DNA from: Aliidiomarina minuta
Lineage (GTDB): Bacteria > Pseudomonadota > Gammaproteobacteria > Enterobacterales > Alteromonadaceae
Assembly: GCF_003987145.1 (NCBI RefSeq)
Contig: NZ_PIPL01000003.1
Location: 62,001-126,000, forward strand
Reading direction: 5' to 3'
Length of the DNA stretch: 64,000 bases
Each line of letters starts with the position of its first letter. The stretch's first letter is position 1. Of this stretch, positions 42,202 through 50,365 are shown in pieces. Position numbers and translations under genes: made by a program. The notes beneath the pieces were generated by a model. It was not told the DNA's origin, did no database searches, and saw nothing but the letters and a program-made list of their open reading frames with translations.

Positions 42202-42780
42202 GGTGTTGAGCACGATAGCTACTGCTACCCAGGTTCAGATGTTTTAATCAACCTGTTAAATATCAGAGATGCGGACAAACTTGCTGAAGCAGAAGCTGAG
42301 TTTACTGCAACGCGCTACAGAACGTATGAATCTCGGCAACTCTCAGTTACAACCCTCTCATTCAAACACTTTCAGTACCTGCATCACCATCTTTTTCAAG
42401 ACTTGTATGAGTGGGCTGGTAAACCACGCGAAGTTGACATTTCAAAAGGAAAGACTAGGTTTTGCACTTGGTCTCGAATCCAACCTGAGGCAAGAAAGCT
42501 GTTTGCCACAGTCCCCGCGTTAACCCTTTCAAATAATGAATCGGATTTAATTACCAAGGTTGCAGATCTGTATTGTGAAATGAATATCTTGCACCCATTC
42601 AGGGAAGGTAACGGGCGTGTTCAACGTTTTTTCTTTGAAGAGCTGCTATTTACACTTGGTTATGAATTAAAATGGCCAAAAATCTCCAGAGAAACGTGGA
42701 TCGACGCAAATGTCGCTGGTTATGAGCTTGATCTAAAGCCATTAGAAACCATATTCGCGCAAGCACTAATTAAGCGCTAG
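42202..42780 (+). pseudogene. Fic-family toxin, start codon apparently lost
   Basis: An open frame of 192 residues, close to E. coli Fic (200), covers the complete Fic fold: YCYPGSDVLINLLNI at the N terminus, LFQDLYEWAGKPREVDI, and the intact catalytic motif HPFREGNGRVQR (AMP transfer using ATP). No ATG, GTG or TTG exists in frame until the TTG at 42403, inside the domain. The frame begins after a TAG at 42199 with GGT GTT GAG CAC GAT. Insertion of one T at 42200/42201 would create ATG GGT GTT right after the antitoxin stop, so a single-base deletion (or a sequence error) best explains the missing start. Confidence 0.68.
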
Positions 42781-42896
42781 TCCCGCACATCCAGTAGAAA
42801 ACAAAAGATGAGTATACTGGTGGGTTTGGTTAGAAAATTAACGAATATACCCGTCTAAGCTACTGATTAATTTGGTAAATATTTCACTGATCGATA

Positions 42897-42923
42897 AGCA
42901 GATCCAAGACATCGAATAACCCT
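42897..42923 (+). repeat. Attachment-site-like repeat, copy 2
   Basis: 27 bp that match the yicC 3' end (41724-41750) with three differences, outside any gene. Same orientation as copy 1; the two enclose the antitoxin-fic pair. Confidence 0.7.
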
Positions 42924-42930
42924 ATACACC

Positions 42931-42957
42931 GCTACGGCAGGTCGAGCCTGCCGTAGC
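42931..42957. repeat. REP-like inverted repeat, second copy
   Basis: GCTACGGCAGG, TCGAG, CCTGCCGTAGC: an 11-bp perfect stem. It shares the GGCAGG-N5-CCTGCC core with the element at 41759 and lies at the same distance after a yicC-end copy. Confidence 0.8.
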
Positions 42958-43149
42958 CACTACTGTGGTTCTTTGCTATAACATCTAAACAGCTTTCTTT
43001 ATTTGATGCATGAATCTCTGCGTTTGTTCAGGCTTAATGTATATTTATTGTTTAAATTCATGTGATTACAGTTATATTGATTGATGCGTGAAGCGTGATT
43101 TAAAATGCAATTCAACCATGATTAATAAGAGTTTACCGGGATTTTAAGT

Positions 43150-44538
43150 ATGAGTGATGCAGAAAGTAACATTATTTCAATATTGCAGACTGGCCCTGCA
43201 TCCTCTGCTGATCTCGCTCAGCGACTCAACCTGGATACGTCGACTGTCACGCGGCGTTTAAGTGCTATGGGGGCGCAGGTCATTCGGGCGGGGAAAGGTC
43301 GCTCAACTCGCTGGTATTTATCACGAGCTCTTCCTTTGCTGGCTGGTCAGTCAAGGGCTGATGACAGTGTTTTCCCCATTTATCGTGTTAACCCTGATGG
43401 TAGCATGACAAAAATTGCCAATCTGCATGTGGTTTATCCGCAGGATGCGTTTTTAGTGGAATTTTTTCGGGTTAACTCCACTGGCCAGACTAAAACGGAA
43501 TGGCATTTTTATGAGTCGCTGCCATGGTGGTTAGCGGACATGTGACCACAGGGTTTTCTTGGTCGTTCATTCGCCCATGAATTACGCCGTAATGGAGAGA
43601 GGTTAGATTCGAATCCGGCGAAGTGGAGTGAAGATGTAACCCTTGCGGTTTTAGTCAAGTATCCGCAGGACCATGTCGGTAACCTGTTAGTGGGGAATGA
43701 AGCGTACCAGCGTTGGTTAGCTAACGAGCCATCCGCGGTATCTAGCGACAAGGAGGCCGGCGACTTGGCTGAGGCTATTGCCCGCGGCGAGCATTTCGAT
43801 TCATCAGCCCAGGGCGAGCAACCCAAATTTACCGCCCGGCTAAACGAAGGCGACTGCCTGGTGAAGTTTACTGGTCGCGTAGAGCAGCGCGAGATTGAAT
43901 CGGTGCCTGGTCGCTGGGCTGACTTATTGCATGCAGAAGCACTGGCAGCTGGTGCTCTCAATCAAGCCTGGCCAAATATGGCGGCGCCAAACCGCAGCTT
44001 TGAAGTCAGCCAGCGTACCTTACTGGCATCAGAGCGTTTTGACAGGACACCGCAAGGTGGCCGTATCGGCGTGATCTCCTTTGCTAGTTTAGATGCGGAG
44101 TTTCTGGGCAGGGCGAGTGAAAACTGGCCAGTCATTGCCGACGGGCTTCACCAGCAGAAAGTCATTACCGAAAAAGCGGCAACACAATGCAAAGTCGCCT
44201 GGGCATTTGGTCAGTTGATTGCAAACTCGGATATGCATTTGGGTAATGTTTCGGCGCTGAATATGAGCGGCCGCCCCTACGAGCTTGCGCCCATCTATGA
44301 CATGTTACCGATGCATTATTCACCGAAACCCACCGGCGACCTGCCTGCAGATGCATTTCAGATTCACATGGACCCGGCAGTGTCTCGGGTTTGTTGGGAG
44401 CAGGCCTACCCAGCCGCTATTCTATTCTGGCAGCGTGTCTTAAAGCACTCGGCTATTAGCGAGCAGTTCAAAACCCTGGCCAGGCAGCAGTTGCAGGTTG
44501 TGAAAGAGTTTGAGGTGGTGATCCGCAAGATGGCTTAG
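43150..44538 (+). pseudogene. HipA/YjjJ-like kinase broken by an in-frame stop
   Basis: Two pieces in one frame, separated by a TGA at 43543-43545, together give about 462 codons, near E. coli YjjJ (443). The first piece has an N-terminal winged helix (ADLAQRLNLDTSTVTRRLSA). The text around the stop reads LPWWLADM-stop-PQGFLGRSFA; relatives have an Arg there, so CGA to TGA is likely. The second piece keeps the HipA kinase residues: ERFDRTP, the catalytic-loop ANSDMHLGNVSALN and LAPIYDMLPM. HipA-type kinases phosphorylate tRNA synthetases or similar targets. Restart at a GTG or ATG after the stop could yield only the kinase part. Confidence 0.82.
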
Positions 44539-44629
44539 GGTTTGGTGCAAATTTTTGAAACTTGCTAATGTCTTAGATGTCACATACATTGATAGCAGCA
44601 GTGTGTAATTTTATGTATAATTTTGAGCC

Positions 44630-44657
44630 GCTGTTAGCCAAACGCTGTTAGCCAAAC
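44630..44657 (+). repeat. Perfect 14-bp tandem duplication
   Basis: GCTGTTAGCCAAAC twice with no gap, directly before the ribosome site of the TIGR04255-type gene. Possibly a replication-slippage product or a two-part operator. Confidence 0.8.
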
Positions 44658-44673
44658 AACAAGGATTACGGGT

Positions 44674-45453
44674 GTGACTGACTACAGAAAACTTGAGAAT
44701 CAGCCGCTTAAGCTGGTTCTGGCAGAATTTCGATTTTCTCAAGTTCTGCAGATAGAGGAATATATTCCGAAACTTCAGGAGGAGTTACGGAAGCAGTACC
44801 CTACATTTCGTAAAAGTACCGAACAGTCTATACACGTCAAGGCTGACGGATTAGAGGTATCGTCAATTAGTCGCTGGTCTTTTACGTCAAGTGACAAAAA
44901 GAACGCTATTGATATCAGCCAGGATAGACTTGTCTATTTCACGACTGCGTATCCACGATTTGAGGGTTTTTCAGAAGCTTGCGCAAACGCAATTAAAAAA
45001 GTACTAGAAATTGTGGAACCTTCCCTGCTTCTGCGAATTGGTTTGCGTTATTGCGATTTAATTACCATCGATGAGACAGAGCAGTTTATTAATTTAGTTG
45101 ACGAAAAGTTTCTACCAACGCCAATAACAGAAGGCATTGGAAAAACACGGCATTTAAAAACTGAAAATTATATCAATACACAGCAAGGGACACTTTCGAT
45201 CCGTTCATGGTTTGGTGAAATGCCTTTAACGTGTCCACCAGATATCGACAATGTGCCGGTACAGATTCAGCGTGACGCGGTGTCTTCAGAGAGATTGATT
45301 TTAGATTTTGACCATGTTTGGGAAGCCGGCGACGACTCCATCGAGTTTAGTTGTGAGCAGGCTCTCGATAAGCTAGATGCGTTGCATGATGCCTCAAGAG
45401 CAGCTTTTTGGAAGGCGACTAAAGATTATGCGAGGGAAACAAAATGGATGTAG
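44674..45453 (+). CDS. TIGR04255-family protein
   Basis: A 259-residue soluble protein starting at a GTG with AAGGA upstream. The start LENQPLKLVLAEFRFS, the LLLRIGLRYCDLI strand in the middle and the acidic LILDFDHVWE near the C terminus fit the TIGR04255 family, whose members have no known activity and often lie beside small HTH genes in accessory DNA. It is the first gene of a tight three-gene set: the next gene overlaps it by 10 bp, so they are translationally coupled. Base composition is more AT-rich than the core genes around it. Confidence 0.75.
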   Translation: MTDYRKLENQPLKLVLAEFRFSQVLQIEEYIPKLQEELRKQYPTFRKSTEQSIHVKADGLEVSSISRWSFTSSDKKNAIDISQDRLVYFTTAYPRFEGFSEACANAIKKVLEIVEPSLLLRIGLRYCDLITIDETEQFINLVDEKFLPTPITEGIGKTRHLKTENYINTQQGTLSIRSWFGEMPLTCPPDIDNVPVQIQRDAVSSERLILDFDHVWEAGDDSIEFSCEQALDKLDALHDASRAAFWKATKDYARETKWM

Positions 45454-46004
45454 CCGCTGCCGATTTCAATTTAGATGCACAAGACCTTAATGGGTTGATG
45501 TTCAGTAGACGATTAGCGCAACCACCTATAACTTTAGTGCAAAATGATTTGCAATCATCTATTCCAGGTGTAATGCATGGTTCGGGAGGAAAGTTCACTG
45601 TTACTTATGCTCAGTCGCATAGTGGTGCAGATGTTTCCTTCGTAGTACAGCAAGGTAATTCACTGGCGATTGCGGTTGAAAAAATATGTGAAACCTTTGG
45701 TCTGACTAAAGATCAGCTTGCCGAAATATTGGGTACAACCCGAAAAACAATTTATAACTGGATTGGGGGCGGTGTTCCGCGAGCTAATACTTTGGATCGC
45801 ATTTATGAGCTCCAGGTTGCGGCTAATGAATGGACAAAAAATGGATTGTCGGTACCAAATGAAAAACTGCGCGAGCCAGTGATTGATGAACTTTCGCTAT
45901 TTGATCTGCTGAAACAGGTAGATAAGGATTTAATCTTGTTTGCCGGGAATCGATTAACCTTGCATGGGCAGCGCGGGAAATCGCTGGCTGATCCATTTGC
46001 TTGA
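45444..46004 (+). CDS. HTH protein of the three-gene cassette
   Basis: A 186-residue protein. Residues about 78-125 form an XRE-like helix-turn-helix (GLTKDQLAEILGTTRKTIYN). The first 75 residues are polar with no known fold, and the last 50 (KLREPVIDELSLFDLLKQ) are acidic and helical. GAGGG lies before the ATG, which overlaps the end of the previous gene. It could be a repressor of the cassette, an antitoxin, or both. No clear match to a named antitoxin family. Confidence 0.7.
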   Translation: MDVAAADFNLDAQDLNGLMFSRRLAQPPITLVQNDLQSSIPGVMHGSGGKFTVTYAQSHSGADVSFVVQQGNSLAIAVEKICETFGLTKDQLAEILGTTRKTIYNWIGGGVPRANTLDRIYELQVAANEWTKNGLSVPNEKLREPVIDELSLFDLLKQVDKDLILFAGNRLTLHGQRGKSLADPFA

Positions 46005-46018
46005 TGGACTAATCGAAT

Positions 46019-46846
46019 ATGACAGGACGCGAGCTTGAAAAAAATGGATGGCGGCAAGGCTCAATTCTCAACGATGACGATGCAATAGAGCTTGCCAAAA
46101 ACTGTGGGTTTCAAGCTGACTTCAAGTTTTATGCGGTGGTATCGTCTCAGTCGTGTGACATTGCCAATAACAATCCAGAACTTGAACCATACGTTGAAGT
46201 ATATTTTGCACGCGCTGATCTTGAAGCTTTAGATGGTAACTTTGAGCACAATAAAAACGCTAGGTTACTTCATACTAAGTTTCTGCAACGGACAGAAGGT
46301 AACGATCTTTCTAAAGAAAAATTTATAGAAATCAAAGCATTTGATAAAAAATTCATTCCGAAAGATTGGTTTAATGGCCGAAGTCCGGATAGCCGTCGCG
46401 CATTTGAAGACTATGATGTCAGGAATTTTTCAGATTGGTTGGCTGCTCGCTATTCGCGGCCGGCTCTTCCTAGTGAGTTTAATCGGAGACTTAACGAGGC
46501 TGATCCTAAAGGCGTGCTTCGCAAGAAAGCGAAAAAGGCTACCAACCAATTATCTGGTATGTATGTAGAAATTCATCCATTTGATGAAATTGGCGAAGAA
46601 GAACGATACCGGGTGAACCTTTTAGGAACCCTGGTTGTGGACTACGACGGCGACCTTGATGCGGCAGAATCAGCGCTTGAAAGTCATGCCAATGTTCTTC
46701 GTGCTGCGGGAATGGATGTTATTTGTCGATTGGCCAAAGAAGATGAGATATCTATTGCTCTAATTCGGCGGTTTAAGCGATTTTATTATGATGATCTTTC
46801 GTTCAGTGTGGATGCGCCCTTACCGGCTGAAGCGAGGCAGAGCTAA
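46019..46846 (+). CDS. Uncharacterised protein with SQSCD motif
   Basis: A 275-residue soluble protein, 14 bases after the HTH gene and without a good ribosome site, so probably coupled. Near residues 40-50 it has VVSSQSCDIANN, a pattern seen in a poorly known group of accessory proteins (SQ(S/T)CD), where Cys and Asp might bind metal or catalyse. The middle is rich in charge (AARYSRPALPSEFNRRLNE), and the C terminus has an alpha/beta feel (VNLLGTLVVDYDGDLDAAE). I do not recognise an enzyme family. It ends the cassette. Confidence 0.65.
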   Translation: MTGRELEKNGWRQGSILNDDDAIELAKNCGFQADFKFYAVVSSQSCDIANNNPELEPYVEVYFARADLEALDGNFEHNKNARLLHTKFLQRTEGNDLSKEKFIEIKAFDKKFIPKDWFNGRSPDSRRAFEDYDVRNFSDWLAARYSRPALPSEFNRRLNEADPKGVLRKKAKKATNQLSGMYVEIHPFDEIGEEERYRVNLLGTLVVDYDGDLDAAESALESHANVLRAAGMDVICRLAKEDEISIALIRRFKRFYYDDLSFSVDAPLPAEARQS

Positions 46847-46942
46847 AAGTTAGTTGTTGTGCATTCAGATATAATGAATTCATCAAAGCTTTCCGGCGAA
46901 CCTGATCAAAAGCGTGCATTTTCATTACTCAGGAGAATATTA

Positions 46943-47740
46943 GTGCGCACTGACATCCTTTATATTTCTCACGGTGGTGGCCCCATGCCTTTGCTGGCCG
47001 ACCCCGGCCATCAGGCGATGATTGAAGCGCTGCAGCAAAAAGCGCAGCAACTGCCGAAGCCTGATGCAATTCTGGTTATCAGTGCGCACTGGGAAGCCGC
47101 GCAAGCGACCGTCACATCAAGTCCACAGCCGAGCCTGATTTATGATTACAATGGCTTTCCTGAAGCCGCTTATAGTATTCAGTACCGGAGTCCGGGTGCA
47201 CCAAAGCTTACTGATTTCATAGTGCAGACACTGCAAAACGAAGGTCTGGCAGCAAGCAAAGACGCCAGTCGTGGACTGGATCATGGCGTCTTTGTACCGC
47301 TCAAAATCATGTTCCCGGAGGCGGATATTCCAGTGCTGCAACTGTCATTACTCAGCTCACTGGATGCCCGTTCACACCTTGAACTAGGCCGCGCTCTGCA
47401 TGCATTAAAAGGGCAGAACATCCTGGTAATAGGTTCAGGTTTTTCGTTCCACAACATGCGCGCTTTTTACCAAAGTGGAGTGCAGGAAGACAGCCAGAAT
47501 ACTGAGTTTGAGAGCTGGCTCAAAGACACCTGCTGCAACACCACCTTAGGCGAAGCTGAGCGTTACGAACAACTGGCCAACTGGCAGCAGGCACCCCACG
47601 CCCGCTATTGTCACCCGCGGGAAGAACATCTGTTGCCACTCCATGTATGCTACGGCCTGGCTGGCCAGGCCGCCACTGAACATCGCAGCGTTGAGGTATT
47701 AGGCAAGCAAGCGAGTATGCTGCATTGGGTGGTGGCTTAG
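46943..47740 (+). CDS. Class III extradiol dioxygenase, LigB/DODA type
   Basis: A 265-residue non-haem iron enzyme that would open catechol-like rings, close to YgiD (4,5-DOPA extradiol dioxygenase). Motifs: ISHGGGPMPL at the N terminus (iron-binding His), VISAHWEAAQAT, LDHGVFVPLK and the C-terminal HPREEHLLPLHVCYG. The GTG at 46943 is chosen because AGGAG lies seven bases upstream and the protein then starts at the family position; an ATG at 46859 adds unconserved residues. A TATAAT at 46870 may be its -10. Substrate unknown. Confidence 0.85.
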   Translation: MRTDILYISHGGGPMPLLADPGHQAMIEALQQKAQQLPKPDAILVISAHWEAAQATVTSSPQPSLIYDYNGFPEAAYSIQYRSPGAPKLTDFIVQTLQNEGLAASKDASRGLDHGVFVPLKIMFPEADIPVLQLSLLSSLDARSHLELGRALHALKGQNILVIGSGFSFHNMRAFYQSGVQEDSQNTEFESWLKDTCCNTTLGEAERYEQLANWQQAPHARYCHPREEHLLPLHVCYGLAGQAATEHRSVEVLGKQASMLHWVVA

Positions 47741-47750
47741 ACACAAAATA

Positions 47751-47790
47751 ATGCGCGTTAAAATGTAAATATACGCATTTTTACGCGCAT
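47751..47790. promoter_or_regulatory. 40-bp operator of the WYL regulator
   Basis: Left arm ATGCGCGTTAAAATG, 10-bp spacer, right arm CATTTTTACGCGCAT: 14 of 15 positions pair. It lies 73 bp before the WYL gene. BrxR/CapW-type regulators bind long inverted repeats of this kind in their own promoters. Confidence 0.78.
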
Positions 47791-47862
47791 AAAAGTGAGT
47801 GCTTTACACCCGAACTAAAATCACCCACACTAGGTTCATAATCACTTAAACAGCGACGGACC

Positions 47863-48732
47863 ATGTTAGACGACATCACTTACGCCCAGAAACAGCGCCT
47901 TGCCTACATCGACTTTTGTTTATTGTTTAAAGGCTCGCTGTGCCGCATTGATTTAGTAGAAAAGTTTGCTGTAGGTTTATCCGCAGGCTCACGGGATTTT
48001 AATCTCTACAAAGAGCTGGCCCCGGATAACTTAAGTTACGACGTAAAACAAAAACGTTATTTTCAAACCGCAGCATTTAAGCCGCTTTTCGAGCATGACG
48101 CCCAGCGCACCCTGGCCAAACTTGCCAATAATATTTCCGATGGTTTTGATGCCATCGGCGATGTGCAGTACCCGGTTGAACCGGCGTCGAACTTAAATGT
48201 ACCGAACATCTTTCTGGTCGCTAAAGTGGTGCAGGCCACCTTGAACAAATTCGCCATTGAAATTGAATACACCTCGCTGACCAGTGGCAACCAGAAACGA
48301 GTCATAGTGCCCCATTCGATTGTCGACAACGGCCTGCGCTGGCATGTGCGTGCATTTGACCGTAAATCAGAGAGCTTTCGGGACTTTGTGTTAACGCGCA
48401 TTCATGAAGTTAACCGTGCCACCGAGGCCAAACCTTTTGAAGGCCCGGACGAGGATCATGAATGGAATCGCACCATTACCCTGCAGCTCGAGCCACACCC
48501 GACCAATATTCAGTATCCGGCCGCGATAGAACTTGATTACGGCATGCAAAATGGCATGAGCGAAGTCAATGTGCGCGCCGCCATGGCCGGCTACCTGCTA
48601 CGACGCTGGAACGTAGACTGCAGCCAAAACGCATCGCTCAAAGGCCCGGAATTTCAGCTATGGCTGCGCAACCGACATAGTTTAATGAGCACCAGTAACC
48701 TGGCCATAGCGCCGGGGTACGAGGGAAATTAG
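47863..48732 (+). CDS. WYL-domain transcriptional regulator, BrxR/CapW-like
   Basis: A 289-residue regulator with an N-terminal winged helix (about 10-75, FKGSLCRIDLVEKF), a WYL domain (about 120-190, ending VDNGLRWHVRAFDRKSESFRDF-type sequence) and a C-terminal WCX-like part. This three-part layout and length fit BrxR/CapW proteins, which control BREX, CBASS and other defence loci and probably sense nucleic acid or nucleotide ligands through the WYL domain. A strong inverted repeat lies in its promoter, and the RhuM-Fic gene follows after 36 bp, so that gene is probably under its control. Confidence 0.82.
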   Translation: MLDDITYAQKQRLAYIDFCLLFKGSLCRIDLVEKFAVGLSAGSRDFNLYKELAPDNLSYDVKQKRYFQTAAFKPLFEHDAQRTLAKLANNISDGFDAIGDVQYPVEPASNLNVPNIFLVAKVVQATLNKFAIEIEYTSLTSGNQKRVIVPHSIVDNGLRWHVRAFDRKSESFRDFVLTRIHEVNRATEAKPFEGPDEDHEWNRTITLQLEPHPTNIQYPAAIELDYGMQNGMSEVNVRAAMAGYLLRRWNVDCSQNASLKGPEFQLWLRNRHSLMSTSNLAIAPGYEGN

Positions 48733-48768
48733 GTGCGTGTAGATAACACCAGGGAAGAGGATGAAGCT

Positions 48769-49758
48769 ATGAATGAGCAACAGCAAGTTAAATTATTTAC
48801 CAGCGCGGATGGCAAAGCACAGTTGGAAGTGGCGCTGGAACGAGAAACGGTATGGTTGAGTCAGCTGCAAATGAGCGAGTTGTTCGACCGAGACCAGTCT
48901 GTAGTTTCGCGGCACGTGCGTAACGTATTTAAAGAAGGCGAATTGCTGAAAGAAAGCAATATGCAAAAAATGCATATTGCTCGTTCAGATAAGCCTGTCG
49001 TGCTTTATTCGCTCGACGTCATTATCTCAGTAGGCTACCGGGTCAAGTCGCAGCGCGGTGTTCAATTTCGCCAATGGGCTACGCAAACCCTCAAAGATCA
49101 TCTAGTCCAAGGCTACACCTTGAACCAACGTCGCTTACAAGAGCGCGGCATTGAGTTTCAGCAGGCACTGGACTTACTCAGTCGAACGCTTGCAAATCAA
49201 GGTTTAGTGAGCGATGAAGGTCAGGCGGTCGCTGCGGTCATCAGTGACTACGCGCGCTCCTGGAGCCTGTTGCAGGGCTATGATGGGCAGCAGCTCGCGG
49301 AAGTATCCGCGAAGCAATCAGAAATGAAGTCCCTCGATTTAGAGCAAGCCACGCAAGCCATTCAGGCGCTCAAACGAACCCTGATAGCCAAAGGTGAAGC
49401 GACGGAGCTATTTGGTCAACTGCGCGGCAATGGGCTTGAATCTTCAATCGCCACCATAGAGCAAGGCTTTGGCGATGAACTCTTTTATCCGAATGTGGCA
49501 AGCAGAGCTGCGCACCTTTTGTATTTTGTCATAAAAAACCACCCATTGGCTGATGGCAACAAACGCTCCGGCTCCTTTTTGTTTTTGTGGTATCTGCGCA
49601 TGAACCAGCACTTACTAGCCAAACCCGTGGAGCAGTTGATTAATGACAACACACTGGTAGCACTGGCACTGTTAGTCGCCGAGAGCTTGCCAGAGCAAAA
49701 AGAACTGATGATCCGGTTAGTGGAACATTTTATTCTGTTGAAGGATTTGCAGCAGTAA
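48769..49758 (+). CDS. RhuM-like protein with C-terminal Fic/Doc domain
   Basis: A 329-residue protein from the ATG at 48769 (GAGG upstream); a GTG at 48733 lacks a ribosome site. Residues about 5-110 form the RhuM domain (VWLSQLQMSELFDRDQSVVSRHV, then YSLDVIISVGYRVKSQRG with Arg- and Gln-rich helix). Residues about 190-325 form a Fic/Doc domain with HPLADGNKRSGSFLF, close to the Doc/Fic active motif HxFxDGN(K/R)R. Doc-type domains modify proteins with phosphate or AMP. RhuM-Fic proteins are widespread in accessory DNA, and their target is unknown. No antitoxin of obvious type is adjacent. Confidence 0.85.
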   Translation: MNEQQQVKLFTSADGKAQLEVALERETVWLSQLQMSELFDRDQSVVSRHVRNVFKEGELLKESNMQKMHIARSDKPVVLYSLDVIISVGYRVKSQRGVQFRQWATQTLKDHLVQGYTLNQRRLQERGIEFQQALDLLSRTLANQGLVSDEGQAVAAVISDYARSWSLLQGYDGQQLAEVSAKQSEMKSLDLEQATQAIQALKRTLIAKGEATELFGQLRGNGLESSIATIEQGFGDELFYPNVASRAAHLLYFVIKNHPLADGNKRSGSFLFLWYLRMNQHLLAKPVEQLINDNTLVALALLVAESLPEQKELMIRLVEHFILLKDLQQ

Positions 49759-49771
49759 AACTGGCAGCTGC

Positions 49772-49800
49772 TTTTCATACTGATACTATCAGTATGAAAA
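49772..49800. promoter_or_regulatory. Perfect 29-bp palindrome
   Basis: TTTTCATACTGATA, C, TATCAGTATGAAAA: 14-bp arms with one central base. It starts with T and ends with A, so it lacks the layout of a terminator. It lies 26 bp before the GNAT gene and 14 bp after the RhuM gene; an operator is more likely. Confidence 0.8.
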
Positions 49801-49825
49801 CACTCATTATTGGTTTTGACCTCGA

Positions 49826-50365
49826 ATGGACAGTGCTATGAGCATCGGCAATTCTGATACAGGTTTCATACTAGCGCCCTATGACAAAGAACCAGGCACC
49901 TGGTTACAGGGTAAAGAGCAGAGCATAACTTACAAAACTGCTTCAGTAGGTGATGTGGCTGAGGTGCTCAAAGCCATACCTGAAATGCACAGCCGTAATT
50001 TAATTCAGTCCATTTTAGATCGGATATCAAACAAAGATTACCTGGCCTTAGTCGCCTATAGCGGTCAAAAGCCAGTAGGCTGCAAACTTGGCTATGCAAT
50101 GGATGAAGCCAACTTCTACAGCTGGCTCGGCGGTGTCATACCCGAACACCGAGGTCAAGGCATCGCCCAGCCGTTATTAAATCAGCAAGAAGCTTGGGCC
50201 ACACAACAGGGCTATCGCCATATCCACGTGAAGTCCATGAATCAGTATCCAGCGATGTTAACCATGCTCATCAAGAACGGTTATCAGATTTGTGGGTACG
50301 AGGATAAGGGATCTGTTGAGGAGTCTAAGGTTTGTTTTGTGAAACGGGTAGTGGTTGCCGAATAG
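49826..50365 (+). CDS. GNAT-family N-acetyltransferase
   Basis: A 179-residue acetyltransferase. The acetyl-CoA loop is PEHRGQGIAQPLLNQQ (about 110-125), after VGCKLGYAMD and YSWLGGVI. The substrate is unknown. The start could also be the Met at position 5; neither has a strong ribosome site. Its promoter region holds the perfect palindrome at 49772, so it may be controlled separately from the upstream module. Confidence 0.85.
   Translation: MDSAMSIGNSDTGFILAPYDKEPGTWLQGKEQSITYKTASVGDVAEVLKAIPEMHSRNLIQSILDRISNKDYLALVAYSGQKPVGCKLGYAMDEANFYSWLGGVIPEHRGQGIAQPLLNQQEAWATQQGYRHIHVKSMNQYPAMLTMLIKNGYQICGYEDKGSVEESKVCFVKRVVVAE

Larger units (their letters stand above)
42781..43149. other. Gene-free stretch between fic and the HipA-like gene
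   Basis: AT-rich, with no reading frame I would call. It holds the second yicC-end copy (42897-42923) and the second REP-like element (42931-42957). The rest, about 42960-43149, shows no clear promoter or terminator. Confidence 0.7.

Noticed and set aside
43543..43545. In-frame TGA in the HipA-like gene as a selenocysteine or programmed readthrough codon.
   Set aside because: The position normally holds Arg, with no SECIS-like hairpin or reason for recoding; a nonsense mutation is simpler.
44621..44660. GTTAGCC repeats that recall the ends of gene cassettes.
   Set aside because: They are explained by a simple 14-bp tandem duplication, and the sequence does not fit the GTTRRRY core.
46861..46942. 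Longer dioxygenase start at 46859.
   Set aside because: The added 28 residues are unlike the family, and AGGAG marks the GTG at 46943; the upstream piece holds a TATAAT-like promoter box.
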